A stretch of 64,000 bases of DNA from Methylobacterium gossipiicola (GCF_900113485.1 NZ_FOPM01000005.1:1-64000); one strand, 5' to 3'. Counted from the stretch's first letter, positions 9,698 to 18,937 are shown. A program made the numbers and translations. Notes: a model not told the origin generated them from the letters alone.

Positions 9698-10963
9698 TCA
9701 CCCCGACACACCGCCGCGATACAGCCGCCCATGCTCCGTCCACGCCACCACGACGAGGGCGAGGGCGCCGAGCCCGGCATAGCCGAAGCCGATGGGCAGC
9801 ACCGTGCCGTCGAAGGCCTGCCCGATGAGGAAGCCGCACAGGGCGCCGAGGATCGTCGTGTAGAAGCCGAGGAACGACGAGGCCGTGCCGGCGATCTCGC
9901 CGAGCGGCTGCAACGCCAGGGCGTTGAAGTTCGGCATGGCGAAGCTGAGCAGGAACTGGTTGGCGGCGAGGATGCCGAGGAACAGCGCCAGCGGCGGCCG
10001 TCCGCCATAGGCGAGGCCCACCATCACCTGTCCGGCGGCGACGATCACGAAGGCGGTGAGCCCCGCATGCGACAGGGGCCGCATCCCGATCCGGCGCACG
10101 AGGCGGGCGTTGACGAGGGTCGCGGCCCCCATGGCGCCGGCCACGAGCCCGAAGGCGAGGGGGAACAGGGCACCGAGATGGTACAACCCGGTGTCGAACA
10201 CCTGCTGGGCCGAGCCGACATAGCCCATGATGCACCCCGTCAGCAGGCCGAGCGCCGTGGCGTAACCGACGGCGGCGCGGTTGCGGAACGTGAGCGAGAC
10301 GGCGCGCCCCACCGCCGGCAAGGAGAACGGCCGCCGGTACGCGGGATGCAGGGTCTCAGGCATGCGTAGGGTGAACCACGCCACGAGAAGGCCGGCCAAT
10401 GCCAGCATCGACACGAAGACGTAATGCCACGAGCCGAGGTGCAGCATGGCGCCGCCGATGGCCGGGGCGATCATCGGCACGATGAGGAACACCATCATGA
10501 TGAGCGACATCACACTCGCCATCTCGCGCCCGGCGAAGCGGTCGCGTACGATGGCGGTGGACAGAACCCGCCCGCCGGCGGCGCCGATTCCCTGGAGTAC
10601 CCGGGCGGCGAGAAGCCAGGCGAAGGAGGGCGCCACCATGGCCAGCACCGTGCCGGCGCCGTAGATCGCGAGACTCGCCAGGAGCACGGGCCGGCGACCG
10701 TAGGTGTCCGACAGGGGGCCGTAGACGATCTGCGCCGTGCCAAAGCCGATCATGTAGATGTAGATCAGCCATTGCAGCCTGTTCGGGTCCGCGACCCTGA
10801 ACTCCGCCTGGATTTGGGGAAACGCCGGCAGCAGATTGTCGATGGAGATGGCCGTCACCGCCATCATCAGGGCGACGATGCCGACGAACTCGCCGAATCG
10901 CGGACCGTTCCAGACGGGGGCGGAGCCGGAGGGCACCGGGGCAGGCGAAGCGGTCACCGACAA
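9698..10963 (-). CDS. MFS transporter, Bcr/CflA drug-resistance type
   Basis: A 421-residue, 12-helix exporter. The first helix region reads MMAVTAISIDNLLPAFP, with the membrane Asp typical of DHA1 drug antiporters. It is followed by GFGTAQIVYGPLSDTYGRRPVLL (loop motif: GPLSDTYGRRPVL), the strongest Bcr/CflA signature. I place the start at the TTG at 10961-10963, 7 bases after GAGG. A GTG two codons later is possible, and longer readings have no conserved content. It is leftward, 69 bases from the DoxX gene start, so the two could be co-transcribed. Substrate unknown; the family exports bicyclomycin, chloramphenicol and similar compounds. Confidence 0.85.
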   Translation of the reverse strand: MSVTASPAPVPSGSAPVWNGPRFGEFVGIVALMMAVTAISIDNLLPAFPQIQAEFRVADPNRLQWLIYIYMIGFGTAQIVYGPLSDTYGRRPVLLASLAIYGAGTVLAMVAPSFAWLLAARVLQGIGAAGGRVLSTAIVRDRFAGREMASVMSLIMMVFLIVPMIAPAIGGAMLHLGSWHYVFVSMLALAGLLVAWFTLRMPETLHPAYRRPFSLPAVGRAVSLTFRNRAAVGYATALGLLTGCIMGYVGSAQQVFDTGLYHLGALFPLAFGLVAGAMGAATLVNARLVRRIGMRPLSHAGLTAFVIVAAGQVMVGLAYGGRPPLALFLGILAANQFLLSFAMPNFNALALQPLGEIAGTASSFLGFYTTILGALCGFLIGQAFDGTVLPIGFGYAGLGALALVVVAWTEHGRLYRGGVSG

Positions 10964-11261
10964 GAGCGATCCTCGAAACCGGGCGGGACATGGTGTGAAG
11001 TGTGTGGGAGCGAAGCGCCCGGCCCCGTCCTGTGTTCCGCCACGGTGTCGAGAGCGAGGCCATCCCCTCACGACGTCCCTCCGTGTCCGGCCCTGCGCCG
11101 AAACCGGGTCGCCGCGGCACCGCAACGGATCTAACATCCCGCCGCACGCCCGAACGCCATGAGGGGTGAAGCCGAGACACGGTTGGCCAAAGGTCTATCT
11201 TGCATCCATCCGCCGGCTGGCCTTGTCTACCCGCACAAAAACAACATCGGAGGAATGAGCC
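10964..11261. other. Divergent intergenic region upstream of aldehyde dehydrogenase
   Basis: About 300 bases between divergent starts. A consensus ribosome site GGAGGA sits 8 bases before the aldehyde dehydrogenase ATG. I looked for a sigma-54 site, common before acetaldehyde dehydrogenases, and found no pair with correct spacing. Otherwise nothing recognised. Confidence 0.5.
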
Positions 11262-12782
11262 ATGAACAAGCCTGAATTCCTGAACGCCGGTACCAAGGCG
11301 CCGTTCTCGGCCCGGTACGACAACTTCATCGGCGGCCAGTGGGTCGCGCCGGTCTCCGGCCGCTACTTCGAGAACACCTCGCCGCTCACCGGCCGCGTCA
11401 TCTGCGAAGTCGCTCGTTCGGAGGCCGCCGACGTCGACAAGGCGCTGGACGCTGCCCACGCCGCCAAGGAAGCCTGGGGCCGGACCTCGGCCGCCGAACG
11501 CGCCCGCATCCTCAACAAAATCGCCGACCGGATGGAGGACAACCTCGATCTCATCGCCCTCGCCGAGACTTGGGACAACGGCAAGCCGATCCGCGAGACC
11601 ACCCACGCCGATATCCCGCTCGCCATCGACCATTGGCGCTACTTCGCCGGCTGCCTGCGGGCGCAGGAAGGCGCGATCTCCGAGATCGACCACGACACCG
11701 TAGCCTACCACTTCCACGAGCCCCTGGGCGTCGTCGGCCAGATCATCCCGTGGAACTTCCCCATCCTGATGGCCGTGTGGAAGCTCGCGCCCGCCCTCGC
11801 CGCCGGCAACTGCGTGGTGCTCAAGCCCGCCGAGCAGACCCCGGCTTCGGTCCTCGTGGTGGCCGAACTCATCGCCGACCTGCTGCCGCCGGGCGTACTC
11901 AACATCGTCAACGGCTTCGGCCTCGAATGCGGCAAGCCGCTCGCCTCCTCGCCCCGCATCGCCAAGATCGCGTTCACGGGTGAGACGACCACGGGTCGCC
12001 TCATCATGCAGTACGCCTCGCAGAACCTGATTCCCGTGACACTGGAGCTCGGCGGTAAGTCGCCGAACATCTTCTTCTCGGACGTCGCCACCGAGGACGA
12101 CGACTTCTTCGACAAGGCGCTGGAAGGCTTCACCATGTTCGCCCTGAACCAGGGCGAAGTCTGCACCTGCCCGAGCCGCGCCCTCGTGCACGAGTCGATC
12201 TACGACCGCTTCATGGAGCGGGCGATCAAACGCGTCGAGGCGATCACGCAGGGCTCGCCCCTCGACCCCGCCACGATGATCGGCGCCCAGGCGTCCTCGG
12301 AGCAGCTCGAGAAGATCCTGAGCTACGTCGATATCGGCCGTCAGGAAGGCGCCGAATGCCTCACGGGCGGCGAGCGCAACGTCAAGGACGGTGAGTTCGC
12401 CGATGGCTTCTACATGAAGCCGACGGTGTTCAAGGGCCACAACAAGATGCGGATCTTCCAGGAGGAGATCTTCGGCCCCGTCCTCTCGGTGACGACCTTT
12501 AAGGACGATGCCGATGCGCTCAGCATCGCCAACGACACCCTCTACGGCCTCGGCGCCGGCGTCTGGACCCGCGACGGAACCCGCGCCTACCGCTTCGGCC
12601 GCGCCATTCAGGCCGGCCGCGTCTGGACGAATTGCTACCACGCCTATCCGGCCCACGCGGCCTTCGGCGGCTACAAGCAGTCCGGCATCGGCCGTGAGAA
12701 CCACAAGATGATGCTCGATCACTATCAGCAGACGAAGAACATGCTCGTCAGCTACTCGGCCAAGAAGCTCGGCTTCTTTTAA
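11262..12782 (+). CDS. NAD-dependent aldehyde dehydrogenase (AldB/ExaC-like)
   Basis: Oxidises an aldehyde to the acid. The 506-residue protein has the ALDH signatures in order: [14 protein letters not shown] (about 161-174), the glycine motif FTGETTTGR (238-246), active Glu262 in LELGGKSPN and catalytic Cys301 in [11 protein letters not shown], then [10 protein letters not shown] near the C-terminus. Length and the second cysteine two residues after the nucleophile match the acetaldehyde dehydrogenase group (ExaC, AcoD, AldB). In that group a DUF779 gene is a frequent neighbour, as here. A strong Shine-Dalgarno (GGAGGA) precedes the ATG. Acetaldehyde from ethanol oxidation is the likely substrate by family; other short aldehydes cannot be excluded. 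Confidence 0.92.
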   Translation: MNKPEFLNAGTKAPFSARYDNFIGGQWVAPVSGRYFENTSPLTGRVICEVARSEAADVDKALDAAHAAKEAWGRTSAAERARILNKIADRMEDNLDLIALAETWDNGKPIRETTHADIPLAIDHWRYFAGCLRAQEGAISEIDHDTVAYHFHEPLGVVGQIIPWNFPILMAVWKLAPALAAGNCVVLKPAEQTPASVLVVAELIADLLPPGVLNIVNGFGLECGKPLASSPRIAKIAFTGETTTGRLIMQYASQNLIPVTLELGGKSPNIFFSDVATEDDDFFDKALEGFTMFALNQGEVCTCPSRALVHESIYDRFMERAIKRVEAITQGSPLDPATMIGAQASSEQLEKILSYVDIGRQEGAECLTGGERNVKDGEFADGFYMKPTVFKGHNKMRIFQEEIFGPVLSVTTFKDDADALSIANDTLYGLGAGVWTRDGTRAYRFGRAIQAGRVWTNCYHAYPAHAAFGGYKQSGIGRENHKMMLDHYQQTKNMLVSYSAKKLGFF

Positions 12783-12808
12783 AAAATCTCACCCCCGAGA
12801 TCACCTTG

Positions 12809-12835
12809 CCCCGGCCGAAAGGCCGGGGCTTTTTC
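12809..12835 (+). terminator. Rho-independent terminator after aldehyde dehydrogenase
   Basis: CCCCGGCC-GAAA-GGCCGGGG forms a perfect 8-bp stem with a stable GAAA tetraloop (12809-12828), followed by CTTTTTC. It lies between the dehydrogenase and the DUF779 gene, so it should reduce or uncouple expression of the second gene. Confidence 0.9.
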
Positions 12836-12883
12836 GTTCGCCGCCCTATTTCCCGGCTCGAAACCCCGCGTGAGGATTGCCCG

Positions 12884-13309
12884 ATGCGTGACACCGCCGT
12901 CTCCGACCCGTCCACCGCCGATCAGGCAGGCACCGACGGCACCCCCTTGCGCGTCACCGCGACGCCCGCGGCCCTCGCCCTCATCGACGAGCTGCGGGCC
13001 GACCATGGGCCCGTGATGTTCCATCAGTCGGGCGGTTGCTGCGACGGCTCATCGCCCATGTGCTACCCGCAGGGCGAGTTCCTCACGGGCGACAGCGACG
13101 TCCATCTCGGAACCGTGGCGGGCGCCGATTTCTGGATCAGCCGGCCGCAATTCGAGGTCTGGAAGCACACCCACCTCATCCTCGATGTGGTGCCCGGGCG
13201 CGGCGGCATGTTCTCCCTCGAGAACGGACGCGATAAGCGCTTCCTCATCCGCTCACGCCTGTTCACGCAAGCCGAGAACACCGCCCTCGCCGGGGCGTGC
13301 AAGCTCTGA
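12884..13309 (+). CDS. DUF779 protein, aldehyde dehydrogenase partner
   Basis: A 141-residue soluble protein of the DUF779 family. The signature is FHQSGGCCDGSSPMCY, with adjacent Cys52 and Cys53 and a third cysteine at 60, followed by an acidic/aromatic core (GADFWISRPQFEVWKHTHL) and DVVPGRGGMFSLE. The family is regularly found beside ExaC/AldB-type dehydrogenases; its biochemical role is not established to my knowledge. The ATG at 12884 has GAGG 9 bases upstream and excludes a non-conserved upstream extension. The gene starts 49 bases after a strong terminator, so it may depend on read-through or its own promoter. The cysteine cluster suggests metal, cofactor or thiol chemistry, by inference only. 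Confidence 0.85.
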   Translation: MRDTAVSDPSTADQAGTDGTPLRVTATPAALALIDELRADHGPVMFHQSGGCCDGSSPMCYPQGEFLTGDSDVHLGTVAGADFWISRPQFEVWKHTHLILDVVPGRGGMFSLENGRDKRFLIRSRLFTQAENTALAGACKL

Positions 13310-13338
13310 GGGCGACGCACCTGACAGACCTTCGAAGT

Positions 13339-14511
13339 CTATGGCCAGACCTTGATGGCGAGGGGCTGCCGCACGAGGTCGCGGTCGGAGGTGATGTGAC
13401 AGCCGTCCGTGCGCAGGGTCGCGTAGGTGAGGTAAGCCGAGTCGCCGGTATCGTCGAAGTTGCGACCCCTCGCGGTGGGATCGAGGAGTGACGGGTAGGC
13501 GATGAGGCCGCCCGGTGCCGCGCACGGATCGTCGTACAGGGTCGCCCCGGCCATGAGCAGGCGCGGCTTGTCCCAGGTCAGGAGATCGCGCGAACTCGTC
13601 CAGTAGAAGCCGGATCGGGGGAATGCCTCCGCCGCCTTCGCCATGAACACGGCGATCCAGGCGCCGCTGCCGCGATGGCGCACCACGGCGCCGACCGGGG
13701 TGGGGAAGGGGGCGATGGGCGCGCAGGTGGCCGGGGTCGGGGCCGCCTTCGCGTACGGATCGGGAAACGCCGCCGTGAAGCCCGTGCCGGTCCAAGCCCG
13801 CCAGCGCGTCGGGTCGGCCGGATCGTCGGTTCGGAACAGGCAGACCCCGGCGGCTTGGTCGCTGCCCCTGACGTCCCACCCCGTGGTCGAGGCGAACATG
13901 TAGCGCCAGCGCCCGTCGCCGAAGATGTTCGACGGGTTGAAGAAACCGCGATGGCGCCCCTGACCCGTCTCCTGGCGGAACGGCGCCCCGGCCACCACCA
14001 CGGGCGGCGTGCCGCGCGCGAAATGCCGCCCGCCATCCCCGGAGGCGGCGGCCACCACGGTGTTGTACCAGCACGCCAGATAGACCTTGGAGCGGCAGCG
14101 CCCAGGATGCTCGTTCGCCTGATATTCGTGGTGGAGGAGGGCGGCCACGGCTTTGCCGTCGTCCGTCCAGGTGGCGGTGATCCAGGACCGGTCGTCGTAA
14201 AGGGCCGGATCTGGTTTCTCACCGGACTCGAGGACCACGGCGCAGTCGAGCTTGAGCGCGTCGAGGGACGGCCCCCGCAGGGCGCGATTGCGATAGTGCA
14301 TCCCGAAGAGCGCGACCGCCCCCGACGGCTCGCGAAAGGCGCGGGCCGAAGCGTCGGGTACGTCGGCGCCATCACAGGCGTCGCGGCCGGCCTTGAACAT
14401 CACGCTCGGCGGTCCGATCAGCGTCAGAGCCGAGAGCGGCGGCTCGGCGGCGGCCCGCGCCCCGCCCGCGAGGAGGCCAAGCAGCAGGGCGGTGAGGAAG
14501 CGGCGCGTCAT
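13339..14511 (-). CDS. Secreted protein of unknown function, possibly beta-propeller
   Basis: A 390-residue protein with a clear Sec signal (MTRRFLTALLLGLLAGGARA, cleavage near residue 20-22). The mature part alternates short strands with aromatic and Asp-rich turns: DDRSWITATWTDDGKAVAALLHHEYQ, RGFFNPSNIFGDGRW, SGFYWTSSRDLLTWDKPRLL, GRNFDDTGDSAYLTYATL (quoted in pieces of at most 20 in a row is intended: see FNPSNIFGDGRW and WTSSRDLLTWDKP). The SxDLxxW turn and repeated Asp motifs resemble five-bladed propeller glycosidase-like folds (GH32/43/68 type), but I cannot place catalytic residues with confidence. At least eight cysteines suggest disulfides in the periplasm. It is convergent with the DUF779 gene. 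Confidence 0.65.
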   Translation of the reverse strand: MTRRFLTALLLGLLAGGARAAAEPPLSALTLIGPPSVMFKAGRDACDGADVPDASARAFREPSGAVALFGMHYRNRALRGPSLDALKLDCAVVLESGEKPDPALYDDRSWITATWTDDGKAVAALLHHEYQANEHPGRCRSKVYLACWYNTVVAAASGDGGRHFARGTPPVVVAGAPFRQETGQGRHRGFFNPSNIFGDGRWRYMFASTTGWDVRGSDQAAGVCLFRTDDPADPTRWRAWTGTGFTAAFPDPYAKAAPTPATCAPIAPFPTPVGAVVRHRGSGAWIAVFMAKAAEAFPRSGFYWTSSRDLLTWDKPRLLMAGATLYDDPCAAPGGLIAYPSLLDPTARGRNFDDTGDSAYLTYATLRTDGCHITSDRDLVRQPLAIKVWP

Positions 14512-14619
14512 CGCGTGTGCCTGGACATCCCGGCGAGTTTGGGTTTTGAACCGTTACAGACAGATTGCCGGGGCATCGCACATCGCGGCCATCCCCATCT
14601 TCAACCGTGAAAGCCCGCC

Positions 14620-15225
14620 ATGCTGATCCTCATCCTCGGCCTCGTGCTGTTTCTCGGCACGCACGCCTTTTCCATGGCGCGGACGAAGCGCGCCGGAATC
14701 ATCGGAGAGGTCGGCGAAAGCCGGTACAAGCTCATCTATACCGGGGCGTCGCTCGTCGGCCTCGTGCTCATCGCCTACGGCTTCCACCTCTATCGCCAGT
14801 CCGGCTACATCGCCGTGTGGAATCCGCCGGTCTGGACCCGTCACCTCGCCCTGCTCCTCACCCTTCTCGCCTTCATCGTCCTGGCCTCGGCGTATCTCCC
14901 CGGGCATATCCGCGCCAAGGCGAAGCATCCGATGCTGCTCGCCGTGAAGATCTGGGCCACGGCCCATCTCCTCGCCAACGGCGATCTCGGCTCGATGCTG
15001 CTGTTCGGCGCCTTCCTGGCCTGGGCCGTCGTTGCCCGCATCAGCGCCAAGCGCCGGGCGCTCAGTCCCACGGCGGTGGCGGCCCAGCACGGCCCGGTGG
15101 CCACGCCCGCCGGATGGCGCAACGATGCCCTGGCGGTGGCCATCGGCTTCATCGTCTGGTTCGTGTTCGGCAAGTACCTGCACCCGCTGCTCATCGGCGT
15201 CGTGGCTTGGCCGGGGCAGGCCTGA
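14620..15225 (+). CDS. NnrU-family membrane protein
   Basis: A 201-residue inner-membrane protein of about five to six helices. It begins MLILILGLVLFLGTHAFSM, then contains YKLIYTGASLVGLVLIAYG and the conserved LLAVKIWATAHLLANGDLGS (H-L-NGD) motif of the NnrU family. NnrU was named from a denitrification locus, but relatives occur widely in organisms without denitrification and in plant carotenoid isomerases (Z-ISO). No nitrate, nitrite or nitric oxide genes are nearby, so a heme-linked membrane role is possible but unproven. ATG at 14620. It is rightward and starts 108 bases from the divergent secreted-protein start. Confidence 0.85.
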   Translation: MLILILGLVLFLGTHAFSMARTKRAGIIGEVGESRYKLIYTGASLVGLVLIAYGFHLYRQSGYIAVWNPPVWTRHLALLLTLLAFIVLASAYLPGHIRAKAKHPMLLAVKIWATAHLLANGDLGSMLLFGAFLAWAVVARISAKRRALSPTAVAAQHGPVATPAGWRNDALAVAIGFIVWFVFGKYLHPLLIGVVAWPGQA

Positions 15226-15357
15226 CAGGCCCTTAGCCAGAACAGCCCTGAGGACACCGCTCGGTACCCCAGTCGCCAACGGCGCGGGCCTGTGCTAGGC
15301 GCAGACCTCCCTCTTTCGTGACGTGGTCGTCCGGGTGCCCGGATGGCGTGAGGCAGC

Positions 15358-16068
15358 ATGGCCGAGAACAACGAGTTCATCCGCGAGGTCAACGAGGACT
15401 ATCGCCGGGATCAGATCGCCGCGATCTGGCGTCGCTACAGCGGCGCGATCATCGCTGTGGCGGTCCTCGTCGTGGCGGGGGTCGGCGGCTGGCGCTACTG
15501 GCAGCACGACCAGCGGGTGCGCGCCGACGCGGCCTCGGAGCGGTTCGACGCCGCCAATCGCCTCGCCCATGACGGCAAGACCGAGGAGGCCGACAAGGCC
15601 TTCGCGGCCCTCGAAGCCGACGCGCCGGCCGGCTATCGCCTGCTGGCTCGCTTCCGTTCCGCCGCCGAGACCGCGAAGCGCGATGCCGCGGCGGGTGCGA
15701 CCGAATACGACGCCCTCGCGGCCGATACGGGCGTGAGCGACGCCCTGCGCGACCTCGCCCGCCTGCGCGCCGCGCTCCTGCGCCTCGACGGACCGCAGGC
15801 GGATGCGGCGCTGGCGAGCCTCCAGGGCCTCGCCGCGCCGACCGGCGCTTTCCGCCACACCGCCCGCGAGATGCTCGGCCTCGTCGCCCTGCGGCGCGGC
15901 GAATACGACGCGGCCGGGCGTTGGTTCGACCAGATCAACGCCGATCCGCAGGCGCCGCAGAATCTGCGCCAGCGCATCGAGGTCTACGCCGCCCTCGTGG
16001 CCGGTGGCCCCGTGACGGTGACGGCGGCGACGCCCGAACCGGCGGCCCCGCCCCCCGTCACGCGCTGA
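15358..16068 (+). CDS. YfgM-like TPR membrane protein
   Basis: A 236-residue protein with a cytoplasmic N-terminus (FIREVNEDYRRDQIAAIWRR), one membrane helix at about residues 28-44 and a periplasmic alanine-rich helical domain of TPR type (LARLRAALLRLDGPQADAAL; GLVALRRGEYDAAGRWFDQI). It ends in a proline-rich tail. This matches YfgM-type proteins, which assist envelope protein biogenesis at the SecYEG translocon in E. coli. It lies 40 bases upstream of der, the same relationship as yfgM-bamB-der, except that no bamB is present between them. GAGG precedes the ATG by 4 bases. Confidence 0.8.
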   Translation: MAENNEFIREVNEDYRRDQIAAIWRRYSGAIIAVAVLVVAGVGGWRYWQHDQRVRADAASERFDAANRLAHDGKTEEADKAFAALEADAPAGYRLLARFRSAAETAKRDAAAGATEYDALAADTGVSDALRDLARLRAALLRLDGPQADAALASLQGLAAPTGAFRHTAREMLGLVALRRGEYDAAGRWFDQINADPQAPQNLRQRIEVYAALVAGGPVTVTAATPEPAAPPPVTR

Positions 16069-16108
16069 TCCAAGCTTCCCGATCCCAACCGACTGAATCG
16101 AGCACACC

Positions 16109-17461
16109 ATGGACATGCCGACCGTCGCGATCGTCGGCCGGCCGAATGTCGGCAAGTCGACCCTCTTCAACCGCCTCGTGGGCAAGAAGCTCGCCCTGGT
16201 GGATGACCGCCCCGGCGTGACCCGCGACCGGCGCGAGGGCGACGTCAACTTCGGTGGTCTCGTCTTCCGGATCATCGACACGGCCGGCCTCGAACAGGCC
16301 GATGCCGATTCCCTGCTGGGACGCATGCGCGCCCAGACGGAGGCGGCGATCTTGGAGGCCGACGTCGTCCTCTTCGTCATCGACGCCCGCGCCGGTATCC
16401 TGCCCGCCGACCAGCCCTTCGCCGAACTCGTGCGCCGGGCCGGCTGCCCCGTCATCCTCATCGCCAACAAGGCCGAGAGCGGCGCTGGCCTGACCGGGGC
16501 CTACGAGGCGTTCTCCCTCGGCCTCGGCGACCCGATCCCGTTCTCCGCCGAGCACGGCGAGGGCATCGGCGAACTCCACGACGCCCTGTCCGAGGCCCTG
16601 CCGGCGCCGGACCCGGACGACGCGGACGAGGACCCGTCCGACCGTTCCCTCAAGGTCGCCATCGTGGGCCGCCCGAATGCGGGTAAATCGACCCTCATCA
16701 ACCGGATGCTCGGCGAGGAACGGCTCCTCGTCGGACCCGAGGCCGGCATCACCCGCGACTCGATCTCCCTCGACTGGGAGTGGCGCGGCCGCCGGATCAA
16801 GCTCCACGATACCGCCGGCATGCGCCGCAAGGCCCGCATCGACGACAAGCTCGAGAAGCTTGCCGTGTCGGACGGCCTGCGCGCCGTGCGCTTCGCCGAG
16901 GTGGTGGTGGTGCTCCTCGATGCCACGATCCCGTTCGAGAAGCAGGATCTCACCATCATCGACCTCATCGAGAGCGAGGGCCGGGCGCTGGTCATCGGCC
17001 TCAACAAGTGGGACCTCGTGGCCGACCAGAACGGCCTCCTGAAGAAGCTGCGCGAGGATTGCACCCGCCTGCTGCCGCAGGTGCGCGGCGTGCCCGTGGT
17101 GCCGCTCTCGGGGCTGGCCGGCGAGGGCATCGACAAGCTCATGCAGGCCGTGGTCGGCGCCGAGGAGGTGTGGAACACCCGCGTCTCAACCTCGCGCATC
17201 AACGATTGGCTGAGCGAGGCGACCCAGCGCAACCCGCCCCCGGCGGTGTCCGGCCGGCGCATCAAGATCCGCTACGCCACCCAGGTGAAGGCCCGCCCGC
17301 CGCACTTCGCCCTGTTCGGCAACCAGCTCGACGGCCTGCCGAAATCCTACACCCGCTACCTCGTCAACGGTCTGCGGGAGGCGTTCGAGCTACCCGGCGT
17401 ACCGATCCGCCTGTCGCTCCGGACCTCCAAGAACCCGTTCGACCGAGACAACAAGGGTTGA
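16109..17461 (+). CDS. der: Ribosome biogenesis GTPase Der (EngA)
   Basis: Essential double GTPase required for 50S subunit maturation. The 450-residue protein carries two G domains, with P-loops GRPNVGKST (about 10-18) and GRPNAGKST (about 188-196). Each has its DxxG (DTAG) and NKxD-type motif (NKAES in the first, a slightly degenerate form, and NKWD in the second). A C-terminal KH-like domain ([19 protein letters not shown]) follows. The final 72 bases overlap the end of the convergent DUF2235 gene on the other strand. Start ATG at 16109. Confidence 0.97.
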   Translation: MDMPTVAIVGRPNVGKSTLFNRLVGKKLALVDDRPGVTRDRREGDVNFGGLVFRIIDTAGLEQADADSLLGRMRAQTEAAILEADVVLFVIDARAGILPADQPFAELVRRAGCPVILIANKAESGAGLTGAYEAFSLGLGDPIPFSAEHGEGIGELHDALSEALPAPDPDDADEDPSDRSLKVAIVGRPNAGKSTLINRMLGEERLLVGPEAGITRDSISLDWEWRGRRIKLHDTAGMRRKARIDDKLEKLAVSDGLRAVRFAEVVVVLLDATIPFEKQDLTIIDLIESEGRALVIGLNKWDLVADQNGLLKKLREDCTRLLPQVRGVPVVPLSGLAGEGIDKLMQAVVGAEEVWNTRVSTSRINDWLSEATQRNPPPAVSGRRIKIRYATQVKARPPHFALFGNQLDGLPKSYTRYLVNGLREAFELPGVPIRLSLRTSKNPFDRDNKG

Positions 17462-18937
17462 GGCCCGGGACAGACCGAAGGCCGCCGGGTCCGAACCGAG
17501 ATAGCGGAACACGTTGTCTTCGGACGCTGCCTCGGACGCCTCCGGCGGCTGCGCGGGAAGGATCTGCCCGTCCCAACCCACGATCGACAGGGTTCTGGGC
17601 TCTGCGGTGACGCGGGGGATGGCATCGGCATACGGCTTCCACATCGCCCAGGCCGTCGGGTCCCAGGCCCGGTAGGTGAACGCGATGAGGGGCAGGACCG
17701 CGATGAGGTTCGGTGGCCGATAGGGATAGCGTCGGGAGAGTTTCTCCCACGCGAGGGTGATGGTCGGCTCCTCCGCCGCATCGAGGAGGGCCAGGGCGCT
17801 GATGTGGATCATCTCGCCGATCGGGTCCTCGTTCGCCACGAGCCCGACCGCGACGGTGCCGCGCCCTTTCGTGGGAGAGCCATAGGATGCCAGGGGCCGC
17901 GTCTGGTTGATGGCTCGGGCAGCCTGCGAGCGGATGTGATCGACCATGTCCCAGGGTCGGTGGATGGGCGAAGTCAGGTGCGCGGTGGGATCGCAGCGTA
18001 GGGCCGGGATCGATGCATTCGGGTCGAGGTCTGCGAAGTGGAGGCCCAAGTGATCCACGAGGCGCCGACGCATCCACGCGAACGCGATGTCCTGACGACC
18101 GGCCTCGCCCTCGTTCCACCGGCTATAGCCCCCGCCGATATCGCCATGGGCGCCGGGGAACCACACCTGCTCCACATGGGTGTTTGTCACAGATTTTGAC
18201 TTCGGCCTGTGCCACAGGGCGGCTTCGAAGGAGGGACGGTGTTCGTCGATGGCCACGGCATGGAAGCTGTTCTCCACGATGGACGACAAGCGCGTGTCGT
18301 GGAACTCGAACCAGCGCCGGTTCGCCGCGAGGAGAAGGCGGCTCGGAATCCCGAGCGCCCCCACCGTATCGAACACGGCCAGGGACTTGATCCTTAGGCG
18401 ATCGCCGTCATGCAGGAACGGTTCGAGCGCATGCCGATGTCCGCAGTTCCGGTCGACCGGGCTCGTGCGATAGTGACGCCAGGCTTCTTCCTCGCGCTCC
18501 TGCGTGCAGTGCTCGGGCTTCAACAGCCCCGCGGCGAACAGATAGCCGACGATGCTGCGGGCCGTGTAGGCCCCCCGCGAGAAGCCGATGAGATGGATCT
18601 CGTCGCCCGGCCGATAATGCTTGCTGAGGAAGCGGTAGGCCTGCCGGATCTTGGCGTCCAATCCAATGCCGGTCAGACCGCCCGAGACCCAGTCCCACGG
18701 ACCCGTTCCCACGCCGGAATCGTAAGAGACGACGTATTCGATCTCCCCCCGATCGGTCTTCAGGCGTTGGCCCTCGACCGGGACATCGCCCGGCACGGTC
18801 TGGGCCTTGTGCGTGTCGATCCCGATCTTCAGGGCCTCGCGCAGTCGGACGATGTTCGTCAACGGGCTCTTGCCGTTGTCGTCGCTCCACGTCCCGTCGA
18901 GAAACAGCACGATGCGGCGGGTGATGGCGTCCGACAT
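17390..18937 (-). CDS. DUF2235 alpha/beta-hydrolase (Tle1-like)
   Basis: A 515-residue protein opening [11 protein letters not shown], the DUF2235 hallmark, with nucleophile elbow [10 protein letters not shown] (Ser120), VFDTVGALG (Asp190) and the [14 protein letters not shown] motif (His264, about 258-271). These are the Ser-Asp-His features of the family, which includes the type VI phospholipase effector Tle1 and yeast/bacterial relatives of unknown substrate. No signal peptide, VgrG, PAAR or immunity gene is near, so a secretion role is unsupported. Its last 24 codons overlap the end of der in opposite orientation. ATG at 18935-18937. Probably a cytoplasmic or membrane-associated lipid or ester hydrolase. 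Confidence 0.85.
   Translation of the reverse strand: MSDAITRRIVLFLDGTWSDDNGKSPLTNIVRLREALKIGIDTHKAQTVPGDVPVEGQRLKTDRGEIEYVVSYDSGVGTGPWDWVSGGLTGIGLDAKIRQAYRFLSKHYRPGDEIHLIGFSRGAYTARSIVGYLFAAGLLKPEHCTQEREEEAWRHYRTSPVDRNCGHRHALEPFLHDGDRLRIKSLAVFDTVGALGIPSRLLLAANRRWFEFHDTRLSSIVENSFHAVAIDEHRPSFEAALWHRPKSKSVTNTHVEQVWFPGAHGDIGGGYSRWNEGEAGRQDIAFAWMRRRLVDHLGLHFADLDPNASIPALRCDPTAHLTSPIHRPWDMVDHIRSQAARAINQTRPLASYGSPTKGRGTVAVGLVANEDPIGEMIHISALALLDAAEEPTITLAWEKLSRRYPYRPPNLIAVLPLIAFTYRAWDPTAWAMWKPYADAIPRVTAEPRTLSIVGWDGQILPAQPPEASEAASEDNVFRYLGSDPAAFGLSRASTLVVSVERVLGGPERQADRYAG

Noticed and set aside
11160-11250. Possible sigma-54 promoter before aldehyde dehydrogenase
   Set aside because: GG and GC elements exist but their spacing is wrong for every pairing I tried.
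10356-12722. 788-codon open frame opposite the aldehyde dehydrogenase
   Set aside because: It is antisense to well-supported genes, has no family features, and arises from codon bias in GC-rich DNA.
14620-15225. NnrU as evidence of denitrification
   Set aside because: No nir, nor or nos genes are present; the family is widespread outside denitrifiers.
17390-18937. DUF2235 hydrolase as a type VI secretion effector
   Set aside because: No VgrG, PAAR, chaperone or immunity gene within the window and no export signal.
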